Source: Xenorhabdus yunnanensis (GTDB lineage Bacteria > Pseudomonadota > Gammaproteobacteria > Enterobacterales > Enterobacteriaceae). Taken from it: a stretch of DNA of 62,604 nt. The stretch lies in contig NZ_JAQRFI010000029.1 of assembly GCF_028598805.1 (NCBI RefSeq), positions 1 to 62,604 of the forward strand. The letters are read 5' to 3'. Under the pieces are notes generated by a model. It was not told where the DNA came from, did not search any database, and was given only the letters and a program-made list of their open reading frames with translations. This document shows, piece by piece, positions 39,615 to 49,698 of this stretch. Position 1 is the first letter of the stretch. Every line of letters begins with the position of its first letter. The position numbers and the translations under genes were made by a program.

Positions 39615-40493
39615 TTATGGTTTATCAAGGCTAGGAACGTCAGCATTATCAGGTATTTTTACATGCACCTGAATGATTTTACGGCTATCAGACATTGCCA
39701 CTTTGAAAAGGTAACCATCAATAGTGATGGATTCCCCACGGGAAGGCAGATGCCCAAATGCCTGCATGACTAGCCCACCAATGGTATCAACCTCTTCATC
39801 GCTGAAGTTGGTGCCAAAAATGTCATTGAAATCCTCAATTTGAGTCAATGCCCGCACTGAATAGGAGTGGCGACTTAAAGCACGAACATCGTTATCGTCA
39901 TCGTCATCGTATTCGTCCTCGATTTCACCCACAATCAGTTCAAGAATATCCTCAATGGTGACCAACCCTGAAACACCGCCAAATTCGTCGATCACAATCG
40001 CCATATGGTAGCGTTGGGAACGGAACTCTTTCAGCAGACGGTCAACACGTTTACTTTCCGGCACTACAACGGCCTGACGAAGTACTTTATCAATGCTGAA
40101 AGGCTCTGCATTTGTACGCATAAAAGGCAGCAGATCTTTCGCCATTAATATGCCTTCAATGTGATCTTTGTCTTCGCTGATCACAGGAAAGCGTGAATGA
40201 GCCGATTCAATAATAACATCCAGACATTCGTCCAGAGATTGGTTGCGTTTTAAGGTAACGATCTGTGAGCGTGGAATCATGATGTCACGCACGCGTTGAT
40301 CAGCTATATCCATTACACCTTCGAGCATTTCTCGGGTATCGGGATCGATTAAGTCGTTCTGCTCAGAATCACGGATCAGTTCAACCAAATCATCACGGTT
40401 TTTCGGTTCACCGTGAAAAAGCTGATTAAGAAGCGCAAAGAAGCCTTTCTTAGGGCCAGGGCTATCGTTACTTGAAGGATGGTCGTCGCTCAT
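39615..40493 (-). CDS. corC: CorC/HlyC family protein with CBS domains
   Basis: CorC (YbeX) has been linked to magnesium/cobalt efflux and, more recently, to ribosome metabolism; it is cytoplasmic or peripherally membrane-bound. It has 292 residues. Two CBS domains occupy about 70-190 ([18 protein letters not shown] is the first), and the C-terminal CorC/HlyC domain about 205-280. An Asp-rich run, [11 protein letters not shown], lies between them. It is 72 bp downstream of ybeY and precedes lnt as in E. coli. Confidence 0.94.
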   Translation of the reverse strand: MSDDHPSSNDSPGPKKGFFALLNQLFHGEPKNRDDLVELIRDSEQNDLIDPDTREMLEGVMDIADQRVRDIMIPRSQIVTLKRNQSLDECLDVIIESAHSRFPVISEDKDHIEGILMAKDLLPFMRTNAEPFSIDKVLRQAVVVPESKRVDRLLKEFRSQRYHMAIVIDEFGGVSGLVTIEDILELIVGEIEDEYDDDDDNDVRALSRHSYSVRALTQIEDFNDIFGTNFSDEEVDTIGGLVMQAFGHLPSRGESITIDGYLFKVAMSDSRKIIQVHVKIPDNADVPSLDKP

Positions 40494-40565
40494 GGCGTTT
40501 TAATGAAAATTCCCCATTAATAAAATCGTAGATTGTTATGTTTAACATAAAAATGTTGGCAACGG

Positions 40566-41033
40566 TTATTCTTTTTCCATTAGGTAGGGATCAGGATAAC
40601 CCATTTTTTCTAGAATCTCTGTTTCCAAAGATTCCATTTCTTCCGCTTCATCGTCTTCGATATGATCATATCCCAGAAGATGGAGGCTACCGTGAACCAC
40701 CATGTGTGCCCAGTGTTCCTCGACAGTTTTTTGTTGCTCCTCGGCTTCTTTTTCAACAACTTGACGACAGATAATTAAATCACCGAGTAAGGGTAATTCA
40801 ACTTCGGGTGGAGCTTCAAATGGAAAGGATAACACATTGGTTGGTTTATCTTTCCCACGATAAGTGAGGTTTAAATCATGGCTTTCTGCTTCATCGACCA
40901 AGCGAATGGTGACTTCACTTTCTGCCTGAAATTGTGGCAAAACACCTTCCAGCCAGCGTTGGAAAAAGGCTTCCTCGGGAAGCCCTTCGGGGTTTTCACA
41001 TGCAATTTGCAAATCTAATATAACTGAACTCAT
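40566..41033 (-). CDS. ybeY: Endoribonuclease YbeY
   Basis: A single-strand-specific metalloendoribonuclease involved in 16S rRNA 3' maturation and 70S ribosome quality control. It is 155 residues. The zinc-binding motif H-x3-H-x5-H is [11 protein letters not shown], with H114, H118 and H124. It overlaps ybeZ by 4 bases. Confidence 0.97.
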   Translation of the reverse strand: MSSVILDLQIACENPEGLPEEAFFQRWLEGVLPQFQAESEVTIRLVDEAESHDLNLTYRGKDKPTNVLSFPFEAPPEVELPLLGDLIICRQVVEKEAEEQQKTVEEHWAHMVVHGSLHLLGYDHIEDDEAEEMESLETEILEKMGYPDPYLMEKE

Positions 41034-42076
41034 TTTACTTCCTGTCCGCGTTTCTCATTGAGCGTTTTTTTACGTTTTTGCTCTGCTACTTCCCATGCTT
41101 CATAGGCGATAACGACTTTTGCAACCACCGGATGGCGAACAACGTCTTCACTATATAGGAAGTTAAAACTTAGCTCATCAACATCAGATAAAACTTCTAC
41201 TGCATGACTCAGACCAGATTTTTGGCCTCTTGGCAGGTCAATCTGAGTCACATCACCCGTAATGACTGCTTTCGAATTAAAACCAATGCGGGTCAGGAAC
41301 ATTTTCATCTGTTCGATGGTGGTATTCTGGCTTTCGTCAAGAATAATAAAAGAGTCATTGAGAGTACGTCCACGCATATAAGCCAGTGGTGCCACTTCAA
41401 TAACGTTTCTTTCGATCAGCTTCTCAACTTTTTCAAATCCCATCATCTCAAACAGGGCATCATAAAGCGGACGTAGATAAGGGTCGACTTTCTGGCTTAG
41501 GTCGCCGGGCAGGAAGCCCAGCTTTTCGCCGGCTTCGACCGCAGGGCGGGTCAGCAGGATCCGGCGGATCTCTTGGCGCTCTAGTGCATCAACCGCAGCG
41601 GCAACGGCCAAATAAGTTTTTCCTGTACCCGCAGGCCCAACCCCGAATGTAATATCGTGATCGAGGATATTGGCAATATATTGTGCCTGATTGGGAGTAC
41701 GGGGCTTTACAACACCCCGTTTGGTTTTGATATTCACGGCCTTCCCGTATTCTGGAACGCTTTCTGCTGCTTGTTCCAATACCCGGCTTTCGGTAATGGC
41801 GAGATGAATCTGTTCAGGCTCAAGATCAGGTATCACGCCGCGTACAGGGGTAGTATCGACATAAAGGTGACGTAAAATTCCTGCTGCCGCACTAACACAT
41901 AGTGGTTTACCTACCAGTTTGAAACGGTTATCGCGGCGGTTGATCTCAATACCCAAACGACGCTCAAGTTGTTTCAGATTGTCATCAAGTGGTCCACACA
42001 GGCTCATCAGACGTTGATTATCTGCGGGTTCCAGAAAAATCTCTTGTGTTGCTACTTGTTGGTTTATTTGTATCAC
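41030..42076 (-). CDS. ybeZ: PhoH-like ATPase YbeZ
   Basis: A PhoH-family P-loop NTPase that binds YbeY and probably helps it in rRNA processing. It is 348 residues (E. coli 346). Walker A is [11 protein letters not shown] near residue 142, and Walker B is [11 protein letters not shown]. The arginine-rich [10 protein letters not shown] block lies between. The gene is between miaB (24 bp upstream) and ybeY (4-bp overlap). Confidence 0.96.
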   Translation of the reverse strand: MIQINQQVATQEIFLEPADNQRLMSLCGPLDDNLKQLERRLGIEINRRDNRFKLVGKPLCVSAAAGILRHLYVDTTPVRGVIPDLEPEQIHLAITESRVLEQAAESVPEYGKAVNIKTKRGVVKPRTPNQAQYIANILDHDITFGVGPAGTGKTYLAVAAAVDALERQEIRRILLTRPAVEAGEKLGFLPGDLSQKVDPYLRPLYDALFEMMGFEKVEKLIERNVIEVAPLAYMRGRTLNDSFIILDESQNTTIEQMKMFLTRIGFNSKAVITGDVTQIDLPRGQKSGLSHAVEVLSDVDELSFNFLYSEDVVRHPVVAKVVIAYEAWEVAEQKRKKTLNEKRGQEVK

Positions 42077-42100
42077 TGATTATCTCTATGTTAGGGCCTG

Positions 42101-43531
42101 TTAAGGCTGATAAAAGCCAACGCCGATTTCATCTTCCTTGCGAGTACGGGCAATGACTGATTCAGGTGACTCATGGACACGCAGATCCATATCATCTTCA
42201 GTACGGATGACTTTTCCACGCAGGGAGTTGGCGTATACGTCAACAATTTCGACATCCACAAATTTGCCAATCATGTCAGGCGTTCCCTCAAAGTTAACCA
42301 CGCGGTTATTTTCAGTACGGCCAGAGAGTTCCATGATATTTTTACGTGATGGACCTTCAACCAGAATACGTTGTGTGCTGCCAAGCATTGCGCGACTAAA
42401 GCTCATGGCTTGTTGGTTAATACGCTGTTGGAGCAGGTACAAACGCTGTTTTTTCTCTTCTTCACTTACATCATCTGGCAAATCGGCTGCTGGTGTTCCT
42501 GGACGCGCTGAATAGATGAAGCTAAAACTCATGTCGAAGTTAACATCGGCAATCAGTTTCATGGTTTTTTCAAAGTCATCCTGTGTTTCACCCGGGAAAC
42601 CTATGATGAAGTCAGAGCTGATCAAAATATCAGGGCGAGCCTTGCGCAAACGGCGAATAATACCTTTGTATTCCAGCGCAGTATGGGCACGTTTCATCAG
42701 GGTAAGAATACGATCAGAACCACTCTGGACTGGCAGATGCAGGAAGCTGACCAATTCAGGCGTATCTTCGTAGACTGCAATAATATCGTCAGTAAACTCA
42801 ATTGGATGGCTGGTAGTGAAGCGGACTCGGTCGATGCCGTCGATAGCCGCAACCAGACGCAACAGTTCTGCAAATGTACAAATATCTCCATCAAACGTTG
42901 CACCACGATAAGCATTAACGTTTTGACCGAGCAGATTAACTTCACGTACACCTTGTGCAGCAAGTTGAGCAATTTCGAATAAAATATCGTCACAAGGGCG
43001 GCTGACTTCTTCTCCGCGGGTGTAAGGTACAACGCAGAATGTGCAGTACTTATTGCAGCCTTCCATAATGGAAACGAAGGCTGTTGGGCCTTCTGCACGA
43101 GGGGCTGGCAGCCGGTCGAATTTTTCAATTTCAGGGAAACTGATGTCAACGACTGGGCTGTGGGTGCCTTTTACATGATTAATCATTTCGGGCAGGCGGT
43201 GCAGGGTTTGTGGCCCGAAAATAATATCGACAGTAGGCGCGCGCCGGCGAATGTAATCCCCTTCCTGAGAAGCAACACAACCACCTACACCAATTATGAT
43301 TTCAGGGTTTTTATCTTTCAGACCTTTCCAGCGACCAAGTTGATGAAAGACTTTTTCCTGAGCCTTTTCACGGATTGAACAAGTATTCAGGAGTAAGATA
43401 TCTGCTTCTTCGGCGACATCGGTTAACTGATAACCGTGTGTGGTTTCCAGCAAGTCGGCCATCTTGGATGAATCGTATTCGTTCATCTGACAGCCCCAGG
43501 TTTTGATGTACAGTTTTTTTATCGTCGACAT
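42101..43531 (-). CDS. miaB: tRNA-2-methylthio-N6-dimethylallyladenosine synthase MiaB
   Basis: A radical SAM methylthiotransferase that converts i6A37 to ms2i6A37 in tRNAs reading codons that start with U. It has 476 residues. The N-terminal UPF0004 domain cysteines C14, C51 and C85 hold one cluster, and the radical SAM cysteines C159, C163 and C166 (CNKYCTFC) the other. A TRAM domain is at the end. It begins the operon with ybeZ, ybeY, corC and lnt, and is divergent from ubiF over 196 bp. Confidence 0.97.
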   Translation of the reverse strand: MSTIKKLYIKTWGCQMNEYDSSKMADLLETTHGYQLTDVAEEADILLLNTCSIREKAQEKVFHQLGRWKGLKDKNPEIIIGVGGCVASQEGDYIRRRAPTVDIIFGPQTLHRLPEMINHVKGTHSPVVDISFPEIEKFDRLPAPRAEGPTAFVSIMEGCNKYCTFCVVPYTRGEEVSRPCDDILFEIAQLAAQGVREVNLLGQNVNAYRGATFDGDICTFAELLRLVAAIDGIDRVRFTTSHPIEFTDDIIAVYEDTPELVSFLHLPVQSGSDRILTLMKRAHTALEYKGIIRRLRKARPDILISSDFIIGFPGETQDDFEKTMKLIADVNFDMSFSFIYSARPGTPAADLPDDVSEEEKKQRLYLLQQRINQQAMSFSRAMLGSTQRILVEGPSRKNIMELSGRTENNRVVNFEGTPDMIGKFVDVEIVDVYANSLRGKVIRTEDDMDLRVHESPESVIARTRKEDEIGVGFYQP

Positions 43532-43727
43532 TTTTTGTGTATCCGGTGTTTCCAGTGGAATGATGCTTCAACACTGAAAAGCGCAATGTATTGCACATAG
43601 TGTATTTAGCATAATATTGTTGGCTATTGTAGTCATTTGAGGCACCAGTGACCAGACTGTAACACCGGATATTCACAGCCGGAAAGGGAAAATTCCGGTA
43701 CACTATTTTAATCAATAAGTTAATGAC

Positions 43728-44924
43728 ATGATGAATATGAATAATTCACAACAAAAATTCGATATTGTTGTTGTTGGAGCGGGTATGATTGGCGCAGCGA
43801 CAGCATTGGGATTAGCACAAGAAGGTTGGCGAGTTGCATTATTGGAGCATCAGCTTCCTGCACCTTACGATGCGGATAGTGAACCCGATGTTCGCATTTC
43901 TGCTATCAGCTGCGCTTCGGTGGATTTATTGAAACAATTGGGGGCATGGGAAAACGTACTACGGATGCGTAGTGCCCCTTATCGGAAGTTAGAAACATGG
44001 GAGCAAAATGATTCTAACGTCATTTTCGACGCTGAAAGCTTGGGAGTGCCAGAGTTAGGGTACATGATTGAAAATCGTGTCTTGCAACTGGCATTGTGGC
44101 AGGAGTTTGAGCGTTATCCAAACCTGACCTTGTTTTGTCCTACCACATTGAAATCTATGCAGCGTCAGCATGAGGATAAAACATGGCTGGTGGCATTGGC
44201 TGATGGCACGGAAATTGATACTCGGCTGATTATTGGTGCAGATGGTGCCCGTTCTCAAGTTCGCCAATTGGCAGGTATTGGCAGTAAAGGGTGGCAATAT
44301 CGACAATCGTGTATGCTGATAACCGTTAAGACTAACCAGTCTCAACAAGATATAACATGGCAACAATTTTTTCCTTCTGGTCCCAGGGCTTTCCTGCCGT
44401 TGTTTGATCAATGGGCTTCATTGGTTTGGTATGATTCTCCTGCTCGCATTCGCCAATTGCAGTCGATGACAATGACACAGCTTGAACGAGAAATTTTTCA
44501 GGCATTTCCCACTCGTTTGGGGAAAGTTACTCCGATTGCCGTAGGTTCGTTCCCACTGGCTCGTCATCATGCCAGCCGTTATGTGCAAGAAGGAATGGTT
44601 CTGTTAGGGGATGCAGCTCATACCATCAACCCATTGGCAGGGCAGGGGGTGAATTTAGGCTATCGGGATGTTGATGTTTTACTCAAGGTATTGATCAATG
44701 CTGAAGAGTTATTGGAGGAGTGGGATTCTTTGACAGTCCTGATGCGTTATCAGCGTCGCAGGATGCCGGATAATTTGGTGATGCAAGCGGGAATGGATCT
44801 TTTCCATACTGCATTCAGTAACGATTTGCCGGGATTGAAGGCGGTACGAAATCTGGCATTGATGGCCGCGCAACGCTCAGGAGTGATGAAAAATCTTGCT
44901 CTGAAATATGCATTGGGATTGTGA
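43728..44924 (+). CDS. ubiF: 3-demethoxyubiquinol 3-hydroxylase UbiF
   Basis: A flavin monooxygenase of ubiquinone biosynthesis that hydroxylates 2-octaprenyl-3-methyl-6-methoxybenzoquinol. It has 398 residues. The N-terminal FAD-binding GAGMIGAATALGLAQ follows a short tail; the mid-protein GADGARS and the C-terminal GDAAHTINPLAGQGVNLG are the other two flavin motifs. Several ATG codons are near the start (residues 1, 2, 4), so the precise one is uncertain by a few residues. It is divergent from miaB and convergent with the tRNA operon, as in E. coli. Confidence 0.95.
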   Translation: MMNMNNSQQKFDIVVVGAGMIGAATALGLAQEGWRVALLEHQLPAPYDADSEPDVRISAISCASVDLLKQLGAWENVLRMRSAPYRKLETWEQNDSNVIFDAESLGVPELGYMIENRVLQLALWQEFERYPNLTLFCPTTLKSMQRQHEDKTWLVALADGTEIDTRLIIGADGARSQVRQLAGIGSKGWQYRQSCMLITVKTNQSQQDITWQQFFPSGPRAFLPLFDQWASLVWYDSPARIRQLQSMTMTQLEREIFQAFPTRLGKVTPIAVGSFPLARHHASRYVQEGMVLLGDAAHTINPLAGQGVNLGYRDVDVLLKVLINAEELLEEWDSLTVLMRYQRRRMPDNLVMQAGMDLFHTAFSNDLPGLKAVRNLALMAAQRSGVMKNLALKYALGL

Positions 44925-45180
44925 TTGAAGTTTCCTTCTATTGGGTAGGTGCAATTATTGGGTATAGAGCAATGCCCTGTTGTTTGTGTAGTTTGGTTGC
45001 ATGGTTAACCCTGATTGTTCCATGTAATCAAATTCAGGTGTTCCGATTTGGGACTTATACAAGTAAGAGTATTATTTTCATCCAACTAATGTCGTTTAAT
45101 TGGAAATGTAGATGACCGAATGCTTGCTTGGTAATCGTTGGCATGGTTTTTATGGGGATATTTTGGATATTCCGAAAACA

Positions 45181-45202
45181 AAAAAACCACCTTTTGGTGG
45201 CC
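45181..45202 (-). terminator. Intrinsic terminator of the tRNA operon
   Basis: On the minus strand CCACC-AAAA-GGTGG is followed by at least six T residues. It is 73 bases past the last tRNA. The 44925-45180 stretch after ubiF shows nothing else recognisable. Confidence 0.9.
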
Positions 45203-45274
45203 TTTAATCAGGAATATTCTTCCTGTATATTCTTTTTCCATTCTTCTACACTTTATATAACACATTGACAAATA

Positions 45275-45349
45275 TGGCTGGGGTACCAGGATTCGAACCT
45301 GGGAATGCCGGAATCAGAATCCGGTGCCTTACCGCTTGGCGATACCCCA
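45275..45349 (-). tRNA. tRNA-Gln (anticodon CUG)
   Basis: 75 nt including the encoded CCA. The minus strand folds as a normal cloverleaf with acceptor arm TGGGGTA / TACCCCA and anticodon loop TTCTGAT, so the anticodon is CUG. Last gene of the operon. Confidence 0.97.
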
Positions 45350-45363
45350 ACTGGATTTGTAAA

Positions 45364-45440
45364 TGGTGGCTACGACGGGAATCGAACCTGTGACCCCAGC
45401 ATTATGAGTGCTGTGCTCTAACCAGCTGAGCTACGTAGCC
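45364..45440 (-). tRNA. tRNA-Met (elongator, CAU)
   Basis: 77 nt including CCA, with acceptor GGCTACG / CGTAGCC and anticodon loop CTCATAA. The sequence is identical to the copy at 45874-45950 and resembles E. coli metT/metU. Confidence 0.97.
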
Positions 45441-45481
45441 ATTTACGATAAGCGTAAGAAGTGTGATAACTTTCAGTGATA

Positions 45482-45556
45482 TGGCTGGGGTACCTGGATT
45501 CGAACCAGGGCATGCCAGGATCAAAACCTGGTGCCTTACCGCTTGGCGATACCCCA
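45482..45556 (-). tRNA. tRNA-Gln (anticodon UUG), copy 2
   Basis: 75 nt including CCA; anticodon loop TTTTGAT. Identical to the tRNA at 45640-45714. Confidence 0.97.
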
Positions 45557-45639
45557 ACTGAGTGTTACCATTGCGACCTTTGTTATCCTGAGAATGCTTA
45601 GTTAAATTTATATCGTTTTAACTTATTGTTTCAGTTAAA

Positions 45640-45714
45640 TGGCTGGGGTACCTGGATTCGAACCAGGGCATGCCAGGATCAAAACCTGGTGCCTTACCGC
45701 TTGGCGATACCCCA
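45640..45714 (-). tRNA. tRNA-Gln (anticodon UUG), copy 1
   Basis: 75 nt including CCA; anticodon loop TTTTGAT within stem CCAGG / CCTGG. The duplicate at 45482-45556 is identical, showing recent duplication or gene conversion. Confidence 0.97.
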
Positions 45715-45783
45715 CCTGAAATAACATACTAAAACTTAAAATCGTCACTAAAACACATTCTAAGTACAACCCGATAAATAAAA

Positions 45784-45868
45784 TGGTGCGGGAGGCGAGA
45801 CTTGAACTCGCACACCTTGCGGCGCCAGAACCTAAATCTGGTGCGTCTACCAATTTCGCCACTCCCGC
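45784..45868 (-). tRNA. tRNA-Leu (anticodon UAG)
   Basis: 85 nt including CCA, a class II tRNA with a long variable arm. Acceptor GCGGGAG / CTCCCGC; anticodon loop with TAG between the stem halves CCAGA and TCTGG. Matches E. coli leuW. Confidence 0.96.
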
Positions 45869-45873
45869 AAAGA

Positions 45874-45950
45874 TGGTGGCTACGACGGGAATCGAACCTG
45901 TGACCCCAGCATTATGAGTGCTGTGCTCTAACCAGCTGAGCTACGTAGCC
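45874..45950 (-). tRNA. tRNA-Met (elongator, CAU), first in operon
   Basis: 77 nt including CCA, identical to 45364-45440. It is the first gene after the promoter, only 5 bases ahead of tRNA-Leu. Confidence 0.97.
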
Positions 45951-45989
45951 ATCTTTTTTCGCTTTGCCTTCATCGGCGGTGCGGGGCGC

Positions 45990-46018
45990 ATTATGCGTAT
46001 ATCAGACAGATGCGTCAA
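45990..46018 (-). promoter_or_regulatory. Sigma-70 promoter of the tRNA operon with stringent discriminator
   Basis: On the minus strand TTGACG (46013-46018), a 17-base spacer and CATAAT (45990-45995) are followed by GCGCCCC. A GC-rich discriminator of this type is the hallmark of stable RNA promoters repressed by ppGpp. Confidence 0.88.
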
Positions 46019-46105
46019 CTGCTTTTTTAAATAAATATGCACAAAATCGTTTGTTTGTTCGTCTCGTAATCATTTTGTCGACAAACTCGGCAAAAATAGT
46101 TGGAA

Positions 46106-47329
46106 TTATCCTCCAAGAAGATGTTGCAACAGTACACCATTAAGCATTGCCCGTTTCGTTAGTGCGAATGCGCCAATCGCTGAGCAGTGATTTAACTCTG
46201 AAACTACTACAGGGAGATCTTCGCGGAATGCCTGTAGTACTTGGGTATTGATGCTACTCTTAATAGTAGGCAGTAATACCTGTTCTGCTTCTGTGATTTC
46301 TCCTGCAATAACTATTTTCTGAGGATTAAATAAGTTAATTGCTATTGAAATAGCTTTACCAAGATAGTGTCCTACTTGCCTGATGACTTCTGTTGCAAGA
46401 GGATCGCCCGCATTGGCTGCAAGGCAAATTGCATGGATATTGCAATTGTTCAAAGCAAGTTGGCTTGGGAAACCTTGACGTAGCTGATGTTGTACTCGGG
46501 CTTCTATGGCTGAATTGGAAGAAATGGTCTCCAGACAACCAAAATTACCGCAATGGCAGCGTTCACCCAGAGGATCGATTTGGATGTGACCTATTTCACC
46601 CAGATTGCCCCGTTTATTGAGCAGGATATTGTTGCTAACGATGACACCAGCCCCTGTACCGCGATGGATACGTACCAGAATAGAATCTTCACAATCGCGA
46701 GTAGTCCCGAAATAATTTTCAGCCAATGCAAGGCTGCGAATATCATGCCCGATAAAACAGAAGGTATTGAAATGTTCTTTGAGATTCTTAACCAGAGGCC
46801 AGTTATCCACCTTAATGTGTGGCATATAGTGGATGACGCCTTGGTCAGGATCAACCAGACCGGGAAGAATGACTGAAATTGCGATTAATTCACGGATTCG
46901 ACGCTGGTTTTTGTCGATAAAGCTTTCAATGGCGTCAATAATCCGTTTCTCGACTTCCTGCTGAGTATTTTCCGGCACGGGATAGTGCGATTCCACTAAC
47001 GTTTTGCCGCTCATATCGAACAGTGCCACGGTTGCATCATGGCGCCCAAGCCGGATTCCAATCGTATGGAAATGGCGTGTTTCGGTAATGATGGAGATTG
47101 CGCGCCTTCCTCCGGTGGAAGCCTGATATTCGACTTCTTTTATCAGGCCACGTTCCAACAGCTGGCGAGTAATTTTGGTTACACTAGCAGGAGCAAGCTG
47201 GCTCTCTTCTGCAATCTGGATACGTGATATTGGCCCATGCTGATCAATCAACCGATAGACCACAGCACTATTTAGCTGTTTGACTAGATCAATATTACCA
47301 ATTTGCTTCTGTGCGTTCTCATTACTCAT
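46106..47329 (-). CDS. nagC: N-acetylglucosamine repressor NagC
   Basis: A ROK-family regulator that represses amino sugar genes and is induced by N-acetylglucosamine-6-phosphate. It has 407 residues. The winged helix lies at about 22-75, with the helix-turn-helix ISRIQIAEESQLAPASVTKI. The zinc site is CHCGNFGC (C258, C260, C265), and sugar-binding residues lie in GHDIRSLALAE and GEIGHIQ. It is the last gene of nagB-nagA-nagC, 12 bp after nagA. The nagD and asnB genes that follow in E. coli are missing; the tRNA operon is directly next. Confidence 0.96.
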   Translation of the reverse strand: MSNENAQKQIGNIDLVKQLNSAVVYRLIDQHGPISRIQIAEESQLAPASVTKITRQLLERGLIKEVEYQASTGGRRAISIITETRHFHTIGIRLGRHDATVALFDMSGKTLVESHYPVPENTQQEVEKRIIDAIESFIDKNQRRIRELIAISVILPGLVDPDQGVIHYMPHIKVDNWPLVKNLKEHFNTFCFIGHDIRSLALAENYFGTTRDCEDSILVRIHRGTGAGVIVSNNILLNKRGNLGEIGHIQIDPLGERCHCGNFGCLETISSNSAIEARVQHQLRQGFPSQLALNNCNIHAICLAANAGDPLATEVIRQVGHYLGKAISIAINLFNPQKIVIAGEITEAEQVLLPTIKSSINTQVLQAFREDLPVVVSELNHCSAIGAFALTKRAMLNGVLLQHLLGG

Positions 47330-47341
47330 CAGTCTGTATAC

Positions 47342-48499
47342 TCACGATAGTTTGACGTCATTCCCGTTAACAATGGTTTTGCAGATTTTGAAATCGTGAG
47401 TAAATGCGGTCAGATTCGCTACCTTGCCGGATTCAATCGTGCCGAGGTATTTATCAACACCGATTGCTCTGGCTGGGTAAAGCGTCACCATTCGCAACGT
47501 TTCATCCAAAGCAATACCAACATGTTCCACACTATTTTTAACACAATCAATCATTGTGATTGATGAGCCGCTCAGTGTTCCATTTTCATCAACACATAAA
47601 CCGTTTCGATAATATATTGTTTTATTAGCAAAGGTAAATTGCTCTATAGCATCGGGGGAAAGACCGGCAGGAACAATAGCATCCGTTACCAAGATAAGTT
47701 TTTCATTTTTTAATCTCTTTGAGTTACGGACATTTGGCCATGATACATGCATTCCATCACAAATAATGCCGGCATAGACTTCTGATGAATCATAAATGGC
47801 ACTGACCAGCCCGGGCTGGCGGCCTGAAATCGGAGGCATGGCATTATATAAGTGGGTAGAGAATGTAATGCCATTTTGGAAGCTATGGCGAGCTTCTTCA
47901 TAAGTAGCATTGGAATGACCAGCAGAAACAGTAATACCCGCTTCGGCCAATTGCTGAATATATTTGCTTTCTACCATTTCAGGAGCGAGGGTGATCTTGG
48001 TTATGACATCAGCATTCAGGCACAGGTAATTAACCATTTCGGGAGTAGGTTTACGGATATAAGCTGTATTGTGAGTCCCTTTTTTTATTGGGTTGATATA
48101 AGGCCCTTCCAGATGCAATCCTAATGCCTGATTGGGATTTTTTTTCAGGTAGGTGCGCATCACTTCAATAGCTTTTATCATTAATTCATCGGGACTGGTG
48201 ATGAGGGTAGGCAGGAAACTGGTACAACCATAGCGCTGATTGGTTTTCTGCATGGTATGCAGAGTCTCTTCTGAAATATCTTCCAATCGTTCATTAAACT
48301 GAACTCCACCGCAACCATTGACTTGTAGATCAATAAACCCTGGTGCGAGGTTTGTGCCGTGTAAATCGTGTTTTTCAATTTTTTCTGGCAACTCGCTTAT
48401 CGGACAAACTTGTTTAATCAAACCATCTGCAATGATGACTGCATGGTTATCGAGCCTGTCATATCCTGTATAAATAGTTCCATTGGTTAATGCATACAT
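47342..48499 (-). CDS. nagA: N-acetylglucosamine-6-phosphate deacetylase
   Basis: NagA removes the acetyl group from GlcNAc-6-P, giving glucosamine-6-P, and its activity lowers the NagC inducer. It has 385 residues. The amidohydrolase metal ligand Glu is in [10 protein letters not shown], His ligands in SAGHSNAT and STHLYNAM, and the catalytic Asp in [10 protein letters not shown]. It lies between nagB (24 bp) and nagC (12 bp). Confidence 0.96.
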   Translation of the reverse strand: MYALTNGTIYTGYDRLDNHAVIIADGLIKQVCPISELPEKIEKHDLHGTNLAPGFIDLQVNGCGGVQFNERLEDISEETLHTMQKTNQRYGCTSFLPTLITSPDELMIKAIEVMRTYLKKNPNQALGLHLEGPYINPIKKGTHNTAYIRKPTPEMVNYLCLNADVITKITLAPEMVESKYIQQLAEAGITVSAGHSNATYEEARHSFQNGITFSTHLYNAMPPISGRQPGLVSAIYDSSEVYAGIICDGMHVSWPNVRNSKRLKNEKLILVTDAIVPAGLSPDAIEQFTFANKTIYYRNGLCVDENGTLSGSSITMIDCVKNSVEHVGIALDETLRMVTLYPARAIGVDKYLGTIESGKVANLTAFTHDFKICKTIVNGNDVKLS

Positions 48500-48523
48500 T
48501 GAGATCTTAACTCCTAAATCAGT

Positions 48524-49330
48524 TTAGCTGGCAAATTCATTGATAATGCCGGCCTCTAACTGGCGGAAATACTTCACTGTTTTCACTTTCAATTCCATGG
48601 TAGCAGGCTCATCACAAATGATGAGTGCTTTTGGATGCATCTGGAGGCAACTTACTGTCCACATATGGTTGATGTTTCCTTCTATGGCAGCTTGCAGAGC
48701 TTGTGCTTTATTCATTCCGGTTGCCAGAATCATGACTTCTTCAGCATCCATTAAAGTACCTACACCAACGGTTAACGCATATTTGGGAACTTGTTCCACA
48801 TCATTATTGAAAAAACGGGAATTAGCAGTCCGTGTTTCAATGGTCAGTGTCTTGATTCGCGTGCGTGAAGAAAGAGAAGATGCCGGCTCATTAAAGGCAA
48901 TATGTCCGTCATTACCGACACCTCCCATAAATAAATGGATCTTGCCATATGCCTTAATCTTATTTTCATAACGTTGGCACTCAACATCAATATCTTCTGC
49001 ATTTCCGTTTAGCAAATTGATATTTTCTTTTGGAATATCAATGTAATTAAAGAAATTTTGGTACATAAATGAATGATAGCTTTGAGGATGAACTTCCGGC
49101 AGACCGACGTATTCATCCATATTAAATGTCACCACATGCTTGAAGCTTACTTTTCCAGCTTGGTATAGCGAAATAAGTTCCTTATAGGTTGCCAGTGGTG
49201 TGCCACCGGTAGGAAGCCCCAACACGAAAGGGCGATCAATAGTTGGATTGAACTTTTTGATCTTACTCACAATATAGTGAGCAGACCATCGACCGACATC
49301 ACTTGCTGTAGTTAGGGGGATCAGCCTCAT
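48524..49330 (-). CDS. nagB: Glucosamine-6-phosphate deaminase
   Basis: NagB converts glucosamine-6-P to fructose-6-P and ammonia, feeding amino sugars into glycolysis. It has 268 residues. Conserved features are [16 protein letters not shown] near the start, the catalytic FNMDEYVGL aspartate and [14 protein letters not shown] with catalytic His and Glu. It heads nagB-nagA-nagC. The 367-bp region before it contains an 11-bp inverted repeat that could be an operator. Confidence 0.97.
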   Translation of the reverse strand: MRLIPLTTASDVGRWSAHYIVSKIKKFNPTIDRPFVLGLPTGGTPLATYKELISLYQAGKVSFKHVVTFNMDEYVGLPEVHPQSYHSFMYQNFFNYIDIPKENINLLNGNAEDIDVECQRYENKIKAYGKIHLFMGGVGNDGHIAFNEPASSLSSRTRIKTLTIETRTANSRFFNNDVEQVPKYALTVGVGTLMDAEEVMILATGMNKAQALQAAIEGNINHMWTVSCLQMHPKALIICDEPATMELKVKTVKYFRQLEAGIINEFAS

Positions 49331-49524
49331 GATTACCTCTTAAAAATCATTCAATAATTTAATTATGTAAGGCTATTCACGTATATGCGATGCCTGATAT
49401 CTCAATGTGATACGTGAAAGCAGTAGGGTAAAATTGCGCATTATACTTGTCCTGCATGGGGCTTCGTTCCATTTCATACAGGAAGATATTTTTAATTCTA
49501 AAATAAGATTGGTGTAATGGCTAG

Positions 49525-49561
49525 TTTTTTAGCTAAATTAGTGCATTTTATAGCTAAAAAA
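49525..49561. promoter_or_regulatory. Inverted repeat upstream of nagB, possible NagC/CRP-region operator
   Basis: Perfect 11-bp arms TTTTTTAGCTA and TAGCTAAAAAA are separated by 15 bases and flanked by CTA/TAG. The AT-rich symmetric sequence is in the right place for a nag operator, about 195 bases before the nagB start, but I cannot match it exactly to the NagC consensus. Confidence 0.4.
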
Positions 49562-49653
49562 TAGTATGTTAAAAGATGTTTTTTTATATTTCTAAATAAG
49601 TTTTTTGCGGTTTTTTTGTTTAAAAATAGATAGATATGATTTTTGTTTTAATT

Positions 49654-49681
49654 AAAAAGGAACGTAATTACGTTCCTTTTT
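49654..49681 (-). terminator. Bidirectional intrinsic terminator after the nagE-like gene
   Basis: A perfect 28-bp palindrome, AAAAAGGAACGTAA and its complement, has T-runs at both ends. It begins 17 bases past the permease stop, so the permease and nagB are separate transcripts. Confidence 0.88.
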
Positions 49682-49698
49682 ATCTTGAGCAGTCTAAA

